Positions 1 to 13,278 of a stretch of 64,000 nucleotides of DNA are shown here, piece after piece. Source of the DNA: Stachybotrys elegans (Eukaryota > Ascomycota > Sordariomycetes > Hypocreales > Stachybotryaceae). How positions within the stretch are numbered: position 1 is the stretch's first letter; every line of letters begins with the position of its first letter. The notes beneath the pieces were generated by a model, which did not search any database, was not told the origin of the DNA, and saw only the letters and a program-made list of their open reading frames with translations. The DNA lies in assembly GCA_020746835.1 (NCBI GenBank), contig JAGPNK010000007.1, positions 1,659,501 to 1,723,500 on the forward strand. The letters are read 5' to 3'. The translations under genes were made by a program, and so were the position numbers.

Positions 1-3000
1 GGGGCCAGTGTCATGGCCTAGGTTAGTCGTCAGCACCACCGCTCTTGCTCAGGCTTTGATCACCCTTCCCTTCCTGTAATACATATGTAACCAACGATTT
101 TGAGTCCATACGTTTATTAACTTCACACCATCCTCGCCATAGTTCAGCGTCTGTTTAGATACGCTAGTAGATAAATGCTAACATGACTGCGAAGGGCCTT
201 CGCCTAGGTAATGTGGCGCTGGTCTGTGTCGTAGCCAATTATGGCTCCGCCAGTCGGCTACCCTGTACCGGCAGCTTGACGATAGCCTCATTGCTCAACC
301 TTCTCAAGGATGTGACCTCTGACACTGCCTTGACTGAAGTCGCCGATGATGAAGACAACAACCAAAACAAAATGCATGGGCTTTTGAATAAGAGCGAGAA
401 ATCTGGGTGGCATCCTAGGCGATAAATACGTGGAGGAACTCTCAATTAAACTTGAAGGGAACTATTTGAGGATAATCGTAGGGCAGAACATCAACTTCTT
501 GACGAATTAGCTGGCGCTGTTTCTCAGGGCCGATATCGCTGCTACCAACCTGACAAGTTACCTGTGCGCGACGTCAATAGGTAGTCTACACACATAGGCG
601 AAAGAACGTCTCAGGAATATCGCAAGAGGAGAAGGAATGGAAAGTGTCTGAAGTTTGGCCGACATTGTTGTAGATGGAGATTCCCTTGGACAAATCGCCA
701 CGATTTGCCTGTGCCTGCCATTGACATTCACCACGCACCGGATCCTGCATTAGGCTACCAAACCCTTTCCCCCCAGAGCATGCCCGCTGCTGGGGCATCT
801 ACCTTTTTCTCTGCCATGTTGGAATATTTGTGAGTGAATTTCGTTGCGGTTTAGGCCGACGAAATCAATGGGTTCAACGAGACCAATGGAGCATAGTAAT
901 TGTACCAAGAGCGTGAGTAATTCGAGGTCGAAAAGGTTATGGAGGGGCAGCCGACACTGGTGTCACGTGTAACGCAAGGACCCCACCTTAGCACCGTATG
1001 TAGGGACCTGTTGAACCGGCTTGGAACCACTCCAGGATAGAACAATGCTGTTTGCCTCACTGATATGTCTGTGAATACACAAGCAATTCAAGTAGCCCGC
1101 GCTGTCTCTTTCAGTAGAAATTGGTAATAACTCTATTGTAGGGCTGAAGTGCCTATGGGACTTGGCTGGTGGGCTGGATCTCCTTCCCTACGAAGGTGTA
1201 TTCTCCACTTACCCCTCCATTAGTGCCATACAGCAGAATACACTAGCCACAGTAAGGCGAATATGGAGTGCGGCTGTGCCAAGATGTAGCTTAGTCGAAT
1301 CAATACCTCTTCTAGCGATAAAATTACCAGTGGATAGATGTCTCGTTTTTCTGAATTACTTCAGTGGATGATCCCTGCCTGTGACGTAGAATGCACCTCA
1401 CGTAGCGAAGGATACACAACGACAAGAAAGATGAGGAGATGAGATACCATATCAATCCAGGTGTATTATTTAGTATCTCTGCGATATTATGCTCCTAAAA
1501 CTCCAGGGTGGCTACTATTCTCGGAGATCATAAAGTACCTAGCTCCTTAATACCTCAGTTTAAACCGGCAGTTTTGGTATCTGATATACACAATGATGAC
1601 AACACTATTGTCGTTCACTGGCCTAGGAAATGGAAGAACTTCAGGCACCGCATGACAAAAGCTGAGAAGTACAGCTAATTTCTCTCACGGGAAATGAATA
1701 AAGTGTAGTTAGGGTGATTGTGCGTCCCTTCTTTGGTGATGTTGGTAGTTTATTCAGGCCGAAAGGAAGCAAATACTTGACAGTACACACACCTGCTCTT
1801 CGGAAGTACGCTCAGCGGGTCCCTGTATTGTTTCGCATCTTGGGTACTTGTATGTTGAGGATACTGTATCCATGTCGGTTATGGATGGCCCTGTTCCCAA
1901 ATATATGTAAGTTGTGTATGATGGGAACTGGCTAGAACCTCGTCATGAAAGCGTCGCGGAAGATATGTCGCTTCACAGCTGGAAAAGACCTGTGGTTGCT
2001 TCCATCTGGACAGAAAATACAAAGATGTAGTGCACAATCGCGTAGCGTAACCGGTCGTCCCAGAGCCTTCGTTGCAGTCAAAGAAATGACCATCGCCAGA
2101 TGGGGGTAGTACAGCGGCACCTTGAGGTAAAGGCTATGACGAGCAACCAAATAGTCATATATAGAAGGGTCATACCCTGATTTGCTATAGTATACCACTA
2201 TCACAAAGCAGAAGAATAAGGAAGAGGAGTAGAAGGAGGAGAGCAAGAAGAAAGAGGAGGAAAAGTAGTAGGACAAGGAGGAGGCCGAGAAGAAGCAGAA
2301 GAACGATAAAAATGAGAGGAAGAAGAGGGTTGATGAAGGGGCCTGATGTTTGCTGCAGTGGTTGTTCTGGCGGTTGCTGTAGCGGTGGCTGCAGTGGTTG
2401 CTGCAGCGGCTGCTCAGCAACAGGTACCTGTACGAGGTGTTGCAAGAGCCGAGGAACACCGAGTTTCGCAGCGAGCATTCTGCCTGCATTGACAAGCATC
2501 ATGGTGTGCCTCTGCGGTGCATGGGAGCAACAGCTGCATGACAGCAGGCATCAGACCGCAATCCTAATCAAGGCCTCAGAGAATGCCGACTATTTATGGA
2601 CTCCTAGCATCCCTCTGACTGTTACCTCGCCTTTGTCCAGATAGTTTAAAACGATAAACTTGTCCCTATCCGACAACGGGTTCCTGTTTGGTAGTTCCCT
2701 TGTCATACCATGAACACGAAAGCCTGTTCAGCCTATATGTAGCACACTTACCCCTACGACACTCTTCCTGTATCGCGGAGACGTGGCTATTGCAGACTTC
2801 TCGGGCTTCGCTCTAACTTGGGGGACAGAACAGCCAAAGCTACGCTTGGTGCTTCTGGCAAGACGTTCATCCATGCCATGCCCAGACAGGTCTGTCAAGG
2901 TACCAGCACCACGACAACAGGACATGGTGCAGGTCCAAGCTTTGACCCGACAGCAACAATTCACCAAGCAAGGTAAACCTCAAGCCATATTTAGATATGT

Positions 3001-3736
3001 ATTTTCTGGATATGTATTCGATGTTCCCTTACGAATACCAACCAATCAGAAACGAACATCTTCTCAACCGTCAACGCGGGAGGCATCACCGCCGCCAAAA
3101 CAAAAACATCCACTCCAAATTCCAAACAACGTCTCCCCAGCTAACAACATCCCATTTGTAATTTTAAAATTGAACAATGCCTCATTTTCTTTTTTCCCTA
3201 TTTCACCCCCAGTGCCATCAGGTTTCCTCCCAAATTTTACAGCAACTTCAGCCTCTGGCCGCACTGTCCTGGCCACTACTTATAGGTACGGCGCACTCCG
3301 TACCCGGTAGCTCTTGGCACGGGCGTGGCTGTGACGCACGACCCCACCAGGCCCCGCGCCTTCAGCCACACAACCAAGTCGTCATCGCAACCGCACCCGG
3401 ACTGCAGACGCGTCCCCCCCCCATGATCAGCGGCTTGGGGTTTTCTTCTTTTTCTCAATGCAGCTTCTAACTGGCTTCTCGGATCAAGAGGCGCAGGACG
3501 CTAAGACGCCGCCCGTCCCCATACCGGCTTGCGCTGCCGCCGCTTGTTACGTCTTCGCCACCTTGGGTCACCTCCAACCCAAAGCGTTTATAACAAGAGC
3601 CCTGCTTTCCTTCTTTTCCATTGTTTTAACTTTCTAGACATTGTTTCATACCTTTTCCTTGTCCAACGTGATCCTTCATCATCATTGTTGGGCCCTACAC
3701 ACAGCTCCATCATCAATCTACTGCCCATCGCCCATC
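1..3736. other. Gene-free or unrecognised left edge
   Basis: I find no coding region I can support here. Open frames are short, overlap on both strands and lack a recognisable domain. A purine-rich tract (about 2205-2335) and a GYN-triplet stretch (about 2345-2435) create low-complexity open frames. Scattered stretches, for example around 1714-1935 and 2740-2960, look faintly coding but are broken by stops, so decayed gene remnants are possible. The last few hundred bases are the CT-rich upstream region and leader of the MARVEL gene. Confidence 0.5.
2205..2435. repeat. Purine-rich tract followed by GCN/GTT-like triplet stretch
   Basis: About 130 bases of almost pure A/G on the plus strand run into about 90 bases dominated by tgctgcag, ggttgctg and similar triplets. 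On the plus strand the second part reads as broken Ala/Val-rich or Cys/Gly-rich sequence, depending on frame. On the minus strand the first part reads as Leu/Phe/Ser-rich and the second as Gln/Pro-rich. This is simple sequence rather than evidence for a protein. Confidence 0.7.
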
Positions 3737-4779
3737 ATGAGCAGCCGCGGAGTAGGCCGAGGCCTCACCTTTCTCCAGCTTTTCCTGCGTCTGCTCCAGA
3801 ATCTCAGCGCCCTCGTCGTCCTCTCCATCACCGCCTACGCGCTCGCAACCTCGGACCGTAACGGCGACTACACAGACGGCCGCCACTACAGCGTCGTAGG
3901 CATCGCCGCCGTCGCCTTTGTCTACTCCGTCCTCGCCGCCTACGTCCTCCGCTACCTCTCCCTCCGCAATGTCACCTCCTTCCTGACCGTCATGTTCGAC
4001 CTGGCCTTTGTCGGCGCCTTCATCTTCGTCGCCGTCGTCCATCGCTACGGCTCCACCAACTGTGATGCCGGAAACCTCAGACGCCCCAATACAAGGGTCA
4101 GCTGCCAGCTGCAGAAAGCCGTCTTGGCAACCTCCATCAGCGCCATGTAAGTTGCATCATCTCCGCATCAAAATCTCCCCACTGACCACATTGCAGACTC
4201 TTGTTTCTCCTCTCTGTGCCTACGCAGATTGGCCTCATGCGCAACAACTTCAGACAGAACCGACACGCTGCCGCCAGTGAAGCCAAGCTTGAGGATCCCG
4301 ATGCTCCCGATGCTCCCGAGCCAGTCAGCAGTGGCAGCAGCGGCGGCGGTTTCTTCTCCAACCTGTTCCGACGTGCCACAACTCGCACGACCAGGACCGA
4401 GAATGCCCTCCCATCGCACCCCACCCCCGAGGAAGCTGGCCCTGGGCCCATGACACAGGTCAACGAGACCCCCGACAACTTTGACGGGCCCTATGCCGGC
4501 ACGTACGACAACTACCCCCCAAACAACCGTCACGGATATGGCCAGGTCCCCTCCGGACCCGACAGCTTCCAGCATAACCGCCCCAGCCCTGCCGCGGCGC
4601 CGTTCAGCTTTTCTCAACCCAATAGTTATCAGCGAGTGGACACAACATACGCCAACGATTATCACCACCGCCCTCAGCAGACGGGCTACGGTCCTGGCTT
4701 CGGCTACCCAACGGTGCCTACCGAACAAGCCAATCCCAGTGATCCGTATGACTACGTCTACGACGTCCAGAGACGGTAG
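3737..4779 (+). CDS. MARVEL-domain integral membrane protein
   Basis: Two exons (3737-4146, 4197-4779) join across a 50-bp intron with donor GTAAGT and acceptor TTGCAG, giving 330 residues. The first ~160 residues hold four hydrophobic segments: FLQLFLRLLQNLSALVVLS, the VVGIAAVAFVYSVLAAYVL region, the FLTVMFDLAFVGAFIFVAVV region, and a fourth that spans the splice (AVLATSISAILLFLLSV). This is the four-helix arrangement of MARVEL (membrane-associating) proteins of fungi. The rest is a hydrophilic, Pro/Gly/Tyr-rich tail likely to be cytosolic and disordered. The start is the first ATG after a CT-rich leader. The gene is convergent with the Far11 homologue, whose stop is about 200 bp away. A role at the plasma membrane is inferred from the family; no specific function can be read. 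Confidence 0.85.
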
Positions 4780-4976
4780 AGGCGAGTCCGCATGCATTTT
4801 CTTTTTTAAAAATTGTAATGATTCACGCTTGGCCTGGGGCCTTCTTATATAGTTAGATACCCGCTGTTTCTCATCATGATGTAACTCATAATAAGACCAT
4901 GTCTATTCCATGTCGCGTTTCGTCTACCTTTACCCAAAGGGCACATTGTGCATGCACCAAGACACCCCTATTCCTT

Positions 4977-7900
4977 TCATGCCCACCCCTCAATCTGCTC
5001 CATCTCGCTCATCCCGTCGTCCATGCCCATGTCCGGCCAGTTCATATCCAGCTTCTCGAGCTCACGCGAGAAGAAATCCTGCTCCTCCCGTATCGCGGCC
5101 CTGACATCAAGAGCCACCTTTTCCGGGTACCGGCGCAGATTGGCCCAGTGCGTCAGGCTGCGGAGAGCCTGCTCTAGCGGCAGCGCCGCGTCCACTTCGG
5201 CATCCACGTCACTTCCCGCCAGCCACTCGTCCCGCAGCTCCGGCCGGCAGTGCAGGTACACTGCCGTAATGACCCTCATGTTGCTCTGGCGCCATTTGCG
5301 TCCGCAGTACGGCACCTGGTTCTTGAAGAGCTTGAGTGTGTACTGCCGGAGCTCCGTCTGCGGCACCCTCAGCGACTTACGCAGGATGGTCGACGACTTG
5401 TACTGCACCAGCAGGAGGTTGCGGTGGGCCTTGTTCTTGCACACTTTCTGCATGATCCGCAGGTAGTTGATGAGCGAGAAGAAGTTGCGTCGCGAAAAGT
5501 CCGTGATGGGCTCCATGGGTAAGGGGTTGACCGGGTAGCCGAGCTCGTCCACCTCTGGCCGCGTAGGCGCTTGCTCCTCCTCGTGGGCACCTGCGTCCTC
5601 TCCACCTTGGGCAGTCGGAGGGACGGGGGGCGATCGCCGTCTCTTGATCGGCGGAGGCGCTGCCTCATCCTCGCTTCCTTCTTCAATGGCGCCCTCGTCT
5701 TGCGTTCCATCGTGGTTCTCGCCCTCTTCCTCTTCCTCGTCCTCCTCGCCGTCTTCCATCTCGACATCCGAGCTCTTATCCTTTGCCTTAGAACGGAGAT
5801 TACAGAACTGGAAAAAGCTGTTCTCAACGCGGTCCATCTTACTGTCGACCACTTGTTGAATGTCTTGGTGGGCAAAAAGCTTCAACACAAGGGGTACATA
5901 ATTCGAATCCAGAAGCAGCTGGGTCACGTACTCAAACTTGAGGACATCTACCAAATGTTAGCTCCCATCTCTCCAGACATACCCGGGATGACGTACGAGA
6001 TAGCCTGAGCCATTTGAGGAGCATCAAGAGGATGCCCGTCATGGCCTTGGCCGTGATTTCGCGCGTTCTGGCTGCATCCACCTCCTCAGGCGACATCTCC
6101 GGCAGCTCGGTGGACTGGCTCTGTCCGGCCAGGTCAGGTCCCCGTTGGGCCCCCGGGCCCCCGTTCAGGTTTGCACTACTCCCTCTCGCAGACATGCCTG
6201 GTGGCATCTGACCTTGTTGTTGTCCCACAATAGCAGTGACGTTAGCAAGTATTGGGCGGAGCAGAACAATGACGAGGGATTGTAGATGCGGGTAGGCGTC
6301 TCGCTAGAATCAGTTAGCAGAACCCAGCAAGCATGGTGGTTGTAAAGACGCACGTAGAAGTTCTCCACGGCGACCAGCCTCTGCTTGTCTCTCTCGCCGA
6401 GAAGCTCGGGTCGCGGTCCGTAATCAATCTGCTCTGCCGCAGTGAGCGGAGGCATAGTCTTCTTCTCCTTGTCTTCTGCCTTGAGCTCCCTCAGAACCTC
6501 TCTCTCCTCCAGCGTCAGCTCGTTCAAGTCGAGGTCTTCAATATCATCGTCATCGTCCTGAACCGACCAGCCTCGCTCAAACTTCAAGAACCGCTCCCGC
6601 TCCTCCCAGAGCTGCCGAGTCGCCCTCGTCATACGAACGCGCGTCGAGAAGATCTCTCCGGCCTCGAGGATGGACGCCGGAATGTCGCTCCCCTCCCATT
6701 TCCTATCGACAATGTGGCCGTGGATACCAGCCATGCCTCGGCCTCCAGCGCTGTTGCTTGTCGCGTCGAGCGGAGGGTACATGAAGGGGAAGTTCTGGTT
6801 CGTCTGGTAGTTTTGCTTCTTACCGCCTTTTCCACCAACGCCCGGCGAGGGGGGCGGAGAAGGAGCGGGTGTCGCGATATGCACGGGCTGGTTGAGAATG
6901 GAGGCACCGCCGCTCTGCGAATTAGGCGGAGCGGGAAATATACCGTTTGACCCATTGTTTCTAGACGACAAATGCGGCAGAGGTGGTAGTAGAGATGTGT
7001 TTTCGGCCTCGAGCGGCAGCACGGATTGTGGCGGAATGTATGCAGGATATTTACTGGTAATTTCCTGTCTGAAGGCGTGATAGTCCAGCGGCGTTGCGGT
7101 GATGGTGGTCTTGTCCTTCTCGCCGGGACCCATCTCACTCATGGCCTTTTTCAAAGCCTCGAGCTCGTTGGTGCCACCGAATACCAGTAGAATAGACTTC
7201 CAAAACAGTAGGAATATCTTGCTCTGTTAGCATGTTGTCGCTGCCCCATCAAGCTTTTGCATACCTGAGTATGAGGCATAGCATTCTGCTCCTCCCAGCG
7301 GAGCTTCGACGTCGCTGTCATCATGAAATCGACAAGAGAAGGATTCAATTCCACTGTCATGGTCAGCCGTGTCCTTCACCAAGACGAGGCAGACGCACAA
7401 AGCTTTCCGTAAGTAGAGGACATGTCTTCGGGGTCGTTCAGCGTCTCCTGGATAACAATGTACATGATGGTCATGAGGTTGAGCAGCTCATCCTGGGATT
7501 CCTGGGGATTGGCCTGCTGCAGCTCGCCAGACCTAGAAATGTCAGACCTGGGCCTCGCTCGCATCGCCTCGGAACTTACCAGTGCAGCTCGAAGCAGCTC
7601 CGCAGCGCCTCCCAGATGACGGGAATGCCCTCGAGCGAGCTGAGACACTCGACCCCCGCTTTGATGGCCTGCAGCTGGGAGATGCTCGCCACGGTCTTGT
7701 TATCACCCGTGTTCGCATCCGACATGGCCATGTCGCCCCATCGCCCCAGCACCAGATACGTGAGCTTGCCGATCGAGGCCGAGCGGAGGGCCGCGTCGTT
7801 GGACTGCACGCCCGCAATGGCCGCGCGCACAAACCTCGCACGCATGTCGTTGTCGGCATTGTCCCAGCCAAACTTGCCGCCCGACTCGTGGTTCCAGTGC

Positions 7901-8340
7901 CACTCAAAGGCCTTTTGCGCCGAGTTGAGGCGCACCCACTGCCAGAACTGGTACACAAACCACTCGTCAATCTCCTCGGCGTGCGGGCCCATGTCCGAGT
8001 AGACAAAGTCGTAGGCCACGGGCTCGGCCCTGTTGACCTCGTGTACGATGCGCCGCAGCTGCTGCAGCGACAGCGAGTCGGTCGGCGCGGGCGGCTTGAA
8101 GGACGGGTCGTTTGGCGGCGCGGGCGAGGGAGCGGCCGCAGGCTGCATGGCGTTACGCTGGAGAGCTGGTCGAACGGGAGGGGCTGGTGCGGCGGGTTGC
8201 TGTGCTGCTGATGGCGCTGGCTGCTGCTCCGTCTCGTGGCCGGTGACGTCAGCAGCATCGAACGTGTTAGCTGTATCGTCGGTCGGTTTGGCGGGCTCAG
8301 CGGCGTCCTTGGGGGCCCTCGAGGGCCAGAGGCTGTTCAT
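4977..8340 (-). CDS. far11: Far11/STRIP-type STRIPAK subunit (PRO22-like)
   Basis: Six exons (8340-7580, 7532-7399, 7353-7265, 7223-6354, 6303-5997, 5947-4977) join in frame to 1043 residues. Introns are 47, 45, 41, 50 and 49 bp. After a disordered, Pro/Ala-rich start, an N1221-type domain begins near residue 90 (LQQLRRIVHEVNRAEP, then EWFVYQFWQWV). A DUF3402-type half follows, including LQSLVIVLLRPILANVTAIV and LSHVLKFEYVTQLLLDSNY, with a long acidic insert near the end. This two-part layout is that of yeast Far11, animal STRIP1/2 and Sordaria PRO22. Those proteins scaffold the STRIPAK phosphatase-kinase complex at endomembranes and nuclear envelope, needed for hyphal fusion and fruiting-body development. 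The junction giving LSHVLKF decides the last donor: an upstream GTACGT is used, not the nearby GTATGT. The gene lies in tandem with the DUF2011 gene. Confidence 0.93.
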
Positions 8341-8793
8341 GTTGCCGGAAGTTGGTTGCGGTTACGGAAACACTGGTGATGTCGGCGCCTGCTGCGCCCC
8401 GAAGTGTTGGTGGTTCTGGTTCACTCCATATACCCCGCCTCTCGTAACATGTAGAAAAAGGGTATTCGACTGTACTGTTCGATTAGCTAGAGCTGTTGCG
8501 TGCCGCCGTGCATTGGTCTCGTGTTGGATCGACAAGAAAGGAAGCTTTGGTGGTGAATCGTGGGTCAGCAAATGGACCCTTGGGCTTGCCATCATTGGCT
8601 ACTGCAGGAACAGCAACAGCGCAGGCCTATCGAGGTTGCCCATAAAAAATTGGACAGCAGGCTCATGCCAACCTCCAACCTTCAGTTCACGCCACGCAAA
8701 TGCAATCATCCATCTCACCATGTAAATTGTAAATATTTGAAATGTGACAGGTATCATAAAACATAATTTCGGTACATAAAGGGAGGAGGCCGC

Positions 8794-9632
8794 CTATTCA
8801 GCTCCCGAAGACTCATCCCCTGATGCATCCTCGCCATCTCCAGTTTCTCCATTCGCTGCCTTGAGCTCTCGTGCCTTTGCCCGTTTCCTTAGCTTCTTGG
8901 CCCTGTTCATCCTCTTCTTCTTATCCTTGATGTGATCTTCCTTGGCCGCTAGCTGAGCAGCCTTGGCCGCCACCTTTGCCGCCTTCTTGCGCTCTCTGGT
9001 ATGGATGGCAATGCGCCTCTTTTTGCCTGGCCTCTTCCTCTTGACGCTTGCTTCGTCTTCTGAGGGTTGTGCGACTGCACCTCCTGCCTTCTTATTCACG
9101 CATATCGTCGTGACCCTCCAGGGGAATTCGCAGCTCCAGAACCTCCCCTGTGACCGTGCCAATACGTCGTCCCCAGTGACGGCTGCGATCTGATACTTCT
9201 CCTTCTGTTCCGCCGAGGTTCCCGTGACCATGTAGTATGACAACGGCCGTCCTGGTCTGACCAGACCTCCTTCTCCCTTGGGTAACTCGTCGCTCTCCAG
9301 TACCACCTTGGTCACCGGTGCGGCGTCGAAGAGACGGAATTCATATGCTTCCTCTTCCGACTCATCTGCCATCTCGACTTCATCGCGATAGGGATCCTTC
9401 TCTTCCAGCGGCTGCCCGCTCTTCGCCGCTGGTGCCTGGCTTTCCATGAGCGCATTCAATTTTGCCTGCAACTCGTGGTAACGGGGCTCCGTCTCCGAGA
9501 AGGCCTCATCCTCCCGGTCCGAGGTATCCAGCTCATCCCGTCGCACTCTGCACAGGGAGGTCAGCCGGTGCCGATACAAGGATATGTGAAAATGCCATCA
9601 ACGAACCTCTTGGCCTCCCGTAACTCAAACAT
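8794..9632 (-). CDS. DUF2011-family fungal protein
   Basis: Two exons (9632-9607 and 9547-8794) join across a 59-bp intron (GTTCGT donor, TGCAG acceptor) to 259 residues. The very short first exon encodes MFELREAKR, and the junction restores KRVRRDELDTSDRED, the conserved start of this fungal family. The middle (about residues 60-150) holds the conserved EFRLFDAAP...VVLES and SCEFPWRVTTI blocks. The C-terminal ~100 residues are Lys/Arg/Ala-rich, ending in an acidic tail; this basic segment could be a nuclear or nucleolar signal. The family has no assigned biochemical role that I can state. Codon use and splice signals look normal. It ends about 450 bp from the start of the Far11 homologue, so the two do not share an obvious promoter. 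Confidence 0.9.
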
Positions 9633-11141
9633 GGCTGCTTCCCTCGGGTGCACGAAATCCTCGGAATTTGAAACGCCGTGCCTGGCTGCCTGCCAATCTC
9701 GGAATGCAGGGCCAATTCGGCGTGTTGGTTCGGCAGTATCTGAGTATCCGACGGTGAAGCCGAAGGGCGGAATTGCATCCGCACGTCCTTGCGAAAAGTG
9801 AGATAAAATGTCACGTCAGGCTCGAGGGCTGAAGCTTTGGCGGAGAAGTGGCGGGTTATCTTATCGGCCGTTGGCTGACAGCTGCGCGCCTGATGGGTCT
9901 CGCCCCCCTGTATTCACACACACGAGCCCCTGTAGCCCGCTGTGACGGGAGAGGCTTTGGCGGTGTTCCCACTGTCCGCTCACCTGGGCCGCCCACTAGA
10001 CGAATCTGGTTAAGGCCTCGCCGCAGATGTGAGTCGAGTTGATGGAATTCGCCATGGAACACGCTGCCAGCGCACCATCCCCAGGATGCACATCACATGG
10101 ATCAGTCATGGAGCGGTCAAGGATGGGATCTGACTATAAGACGGCCGTCATCCGCTGCTAACCAGCCCTCTTTGTTCGTTCCCCGATGGAGAAATGGCTT
10201 CGGGAACCGCGATAACTCAGCAGCATAGGCCCCCAACGATTTGCCTCGTCCTACCTACATACTTGTATCTTGGGAGCAATCCTCGATACTTGTCTTCGCT
10301 TGGAACCATGGCCGTGTCGAAGCTGCCCTTGGTATCATCCTTCAACTACACACTTCCCCGCTTCATGTTGACTTGAAGTACAACCCCGCCACGACTCAAC
10401 AGTCCTTCAACAGTCGTCCATCCTTCTCTCTCACCGTCAACGAAACATCACCGGAATGGGCTCAAGTTTTGGAGACAAAAGGAGATCCTTCCTCCATTGC
10501 TGCTTGTTGTCATAGCTACATCATGTCTCGAATCCACGATATCATCATGGCATCCTATCCTCCCACCCAGCTCTTCACAAAGAGAGATGTGGTTGTCTCG
10601 ATCCAACCCCAGCCACGAGCTCCAAGCAGTCATACCATTTCCCAGCGCCTTGACCGTTGTCACAAATTGCCCGCCAGCCTTGTCCAGAAAACACCGCATG
10701 CTGCACGCAGCCGGGCTTCTTTCCAACGCTGCTGCGCTATATCCCTTCCAGCAACAGCCAGCCGGCCGTCACCAGACCCGTCATTGTTCGAACGCCGTTG
10801 TTTCCACTTGGCCCGGTAATCGGGCCAAACCAAATGTTGCCATCCCATCCATCATGCCGTATTTACCGCTAGCACGGAATCGTCCCTCCCATTGAATATC
10901 CCAACACCATACAAGAAGGAAAGGCAGCAAAGAGAAAAGAAAGAAGAGAAGAAGAGACGACACAAAGCGGCTTATTGTACAAGCGCACGTTCCCTCCCAA
11001 TAGTGTAACAGCAAACTCCACCGCTGGGTAGAACCCATCGCAGTGATTCCGGGATACAGTGTCAGGCACAACGCTGACATAAACATGTGCATGTTCGAAA
11101 GAAGAGAAGAGACATGGCAGAGCAGCTCCTGCCCCTTTGTC
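9633..11141. other. Intergenic region between DUF2011 gene and NDT80-type gene
   Basis: About 1.5 kb containing the upstream region of the DUF2011 gene and the downstream region of the NDT80-type gene. Open frames are short and overlap on both strands without recognisable domains. A purine-rich stretch at about 10915-10965 probably belongs to the 3' flank of the minus-strand regulator gene. Confidence 0.5.
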
Positions 11142-13278
11142 TTACCCGCTCGCGCTCCAGGAATAGTTATTCATGCCATCAAACGAGCCTCGAGGTCCGC
11201 TTCCATAGACGGGAGGGGCAGCTGAGTGAGGAGGCTCCGACTTCATGGCTGGGATGCTCGGAGACGGACCCGTCTTGTACTCGCTGGAAAACGAGTATGA
11301 TCTGGCGTCGCTGAATGCCACCTGCGAACTGTGCTCGGCCGCCGATGTTGTCCAGCTGCTTGTGGGAGGGTAGTAGTCCCTAGGCGGCGGGTTCGAGCTG
11401 GGGTTCTCGGAGCTGTAGGTAGACGGGGGCACATCTGACGTGCTGGCAGGATACGATCCGAATCGGTACTCGGATGACGTCTCGTTGCTCTGGACCGGGT
11501 CGCTGCCATGCACCGATTGCTGGCTCCCGTGGCGAGGGCTCTTTGCTGGGCGAGGGTTGTCGACATAGCGAGGGATGCTCAAAGCGGGCTCCGAGCTGCC
11601 GATTGTGGGCGCGCTGACAGACATCGGGGGCGGTGCCGTCGTCGACTGCACATACGGGTATGGTGCCCTCAGTGGCGCGTGGTCGTTGGACGCCAGTGGG
11701 AGAGGAACGGGCGGAGCCAGTGTCGTCGGAAGCGGGAGCTCGTGTGACTCGGCGGTAAAGCTTGACCCCCCTGAGGCGGGAACCTTGGGGTAAGGGTCAG
11801 TGCCGATGGTTGTTGCGGGATACGATCCTGCGCTTGATGCAGGGAGCTGGGCCATCGAAGCTGCGCTGGGCGCCGTCCAGTTGGAGTATGAGCTGTACGG
11901 AAGCAGTCAGTATATGCGCTGAAGCGTTTCAAGAACCTCATCATGTATTCGCGCCAAGCCAAGTGAGGATCCTGGTTCCCCTGGGAGGCAACTTACTTTG
12001 ATCTCATGGAATTCAACTGAGGCGCCGGTGGCTTGGGCGGACTGAATGTGAAGGCAGTTCGGGGAAGCTGCATGTCGCCAGTTGGAGGAGGAGCTTTTGT
12101 CTCTGGCTGCTTCTGACTGCTCCCTGTGATGACCCCCAGTCCCGTCTCGACGAGAGCCTGGCCTCTGGATCCGGCGCTTGACCCCAGCAGCGGAATCTCC
12201 TTGCGCGCCTGAAAGTTGCGTGGGCTTCGGCCACGGACTACGATGGGTGCCGTGGTGGACTCGGCCAGCACGATCTTGGAGCCGTTGTTGAGACTGCCGT
12301 GCACCTTGAGATGGAGCACAAAGTGCTGTTGAAGCTCCTTGCGACGGCCGTTGTTGGCAGTTGCTCTGTTATCAGTGTCAGCAAAAGTTTACGTGGGCAA
12401 CGCGAGCACCCTCACATTCTAAACTGCAGTCGGCGCCAGCCGATGGGGTAGACTGCGTATTCTCCTTCGGCCTCGGCGCCGTCATCTTGGAAAGGGATCA
12501 GGGGAAGGCTCGGGGGTTCCTGGTCAGGTGCCTGGGTGACTTCCGGGGAGTTTGGTGGTGGCGTCTTCCAAGGGATCACGATGAGGCGGACAGGATTGCC
12601 GTCGACCGACTCGATTGCTGAGATGGTAACCTCCATGTTGCTGACGGGGACTGTCTCACCTGCCTCGTTGACAATGGAGATTTGCCCCCTGGGCGTGATC
12701 AGGGAGCCGCTGATCTGGAAGAGGTTGCGGCGGTAGCAGGTCAGCTCTGGCTGCAGAGCCGTCCCGTCGCTGGCGTTGGAAGGCATCTCGGACAGGAAAA
12801 ACATGCCGTGAAGCTGGGCCGAGAGTTCCAGGGGCTGCATGCGGCCATGCTGGTCGACTACGGTGTGCTTGTCCTGGGATCGTCGAAAGGCCAACAGCTT
12901 GTGGTCTTGGTTAACGGTCAGTCGGGATCCATCGTCCCGGAGGTCCTGGACTATCTCCTGGTAGGCGGGTGTCTCCGTCTGCGAGTATGTCCTTTTGAGG
13001 TTAGGGTAGCTGTGTTGGGAGGACAGGCTGCTGTGCGTCGCGGGACGGTCGTAGCCTTCGGGTTCGTCATGCGAGTAGCCGGCACGATAGGGGTAGCCCG
13101 GGTGGTCGTTGTGCTCAGTCCTCGGTCGTGCAAGGTGCGACAAAGATGTCGACGAGCTTGAGTAGCTGGGCTCCATGATGCTGCTCGATCTGGCACCATA
13201 GCTTGGCCAGAGGCTTGAGTGAGTCGGCTCGCCTCGGAGCTCTGTCATGGTAGACGTGTATGCCGTCGTGGTCGTCAT
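11142..13278 (-). CDS. vib-1: NDT80/PhoG-family transcription factor, VIB-1/XprG-like
   Basis: Three exons (13278-12416, 12365-11997, 11892-11142) join across introns of 50 and 104 bp to 660 residues. The NDT80/PhoG DNA-binding domain starts around residue 110 and runs across the first splice. It includes CYRRNLFQISGSLITPRG and, after the junction, FRIATANNGRRKELQQHFVLHL. The remainder is Pro/Ser/Thr-rich, as expected for an activation region. In Neurospora and Aspergillus, VIB-1/XprG act in the nucleus to control extracellular proteases, carbon and nitrogen starvation responses and heterokaryon incompatibility. Length and layout fit VIB-1 better than meiotic Ndt80, but FSD-1-type paralogues cannot be excluded without alignment. 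Nearly 8 kb upstream is free of recognised genes and CT-rich in the sense direction, suggesting a long regulated leader. Confidence 0.88.

Noticed and set aside
1932..2495. 187-codon minus-strand open frame rich in Ser, Phe and Leu
   Set aside because: Produced by the purine tract at 2205-2335; no start context or domain.
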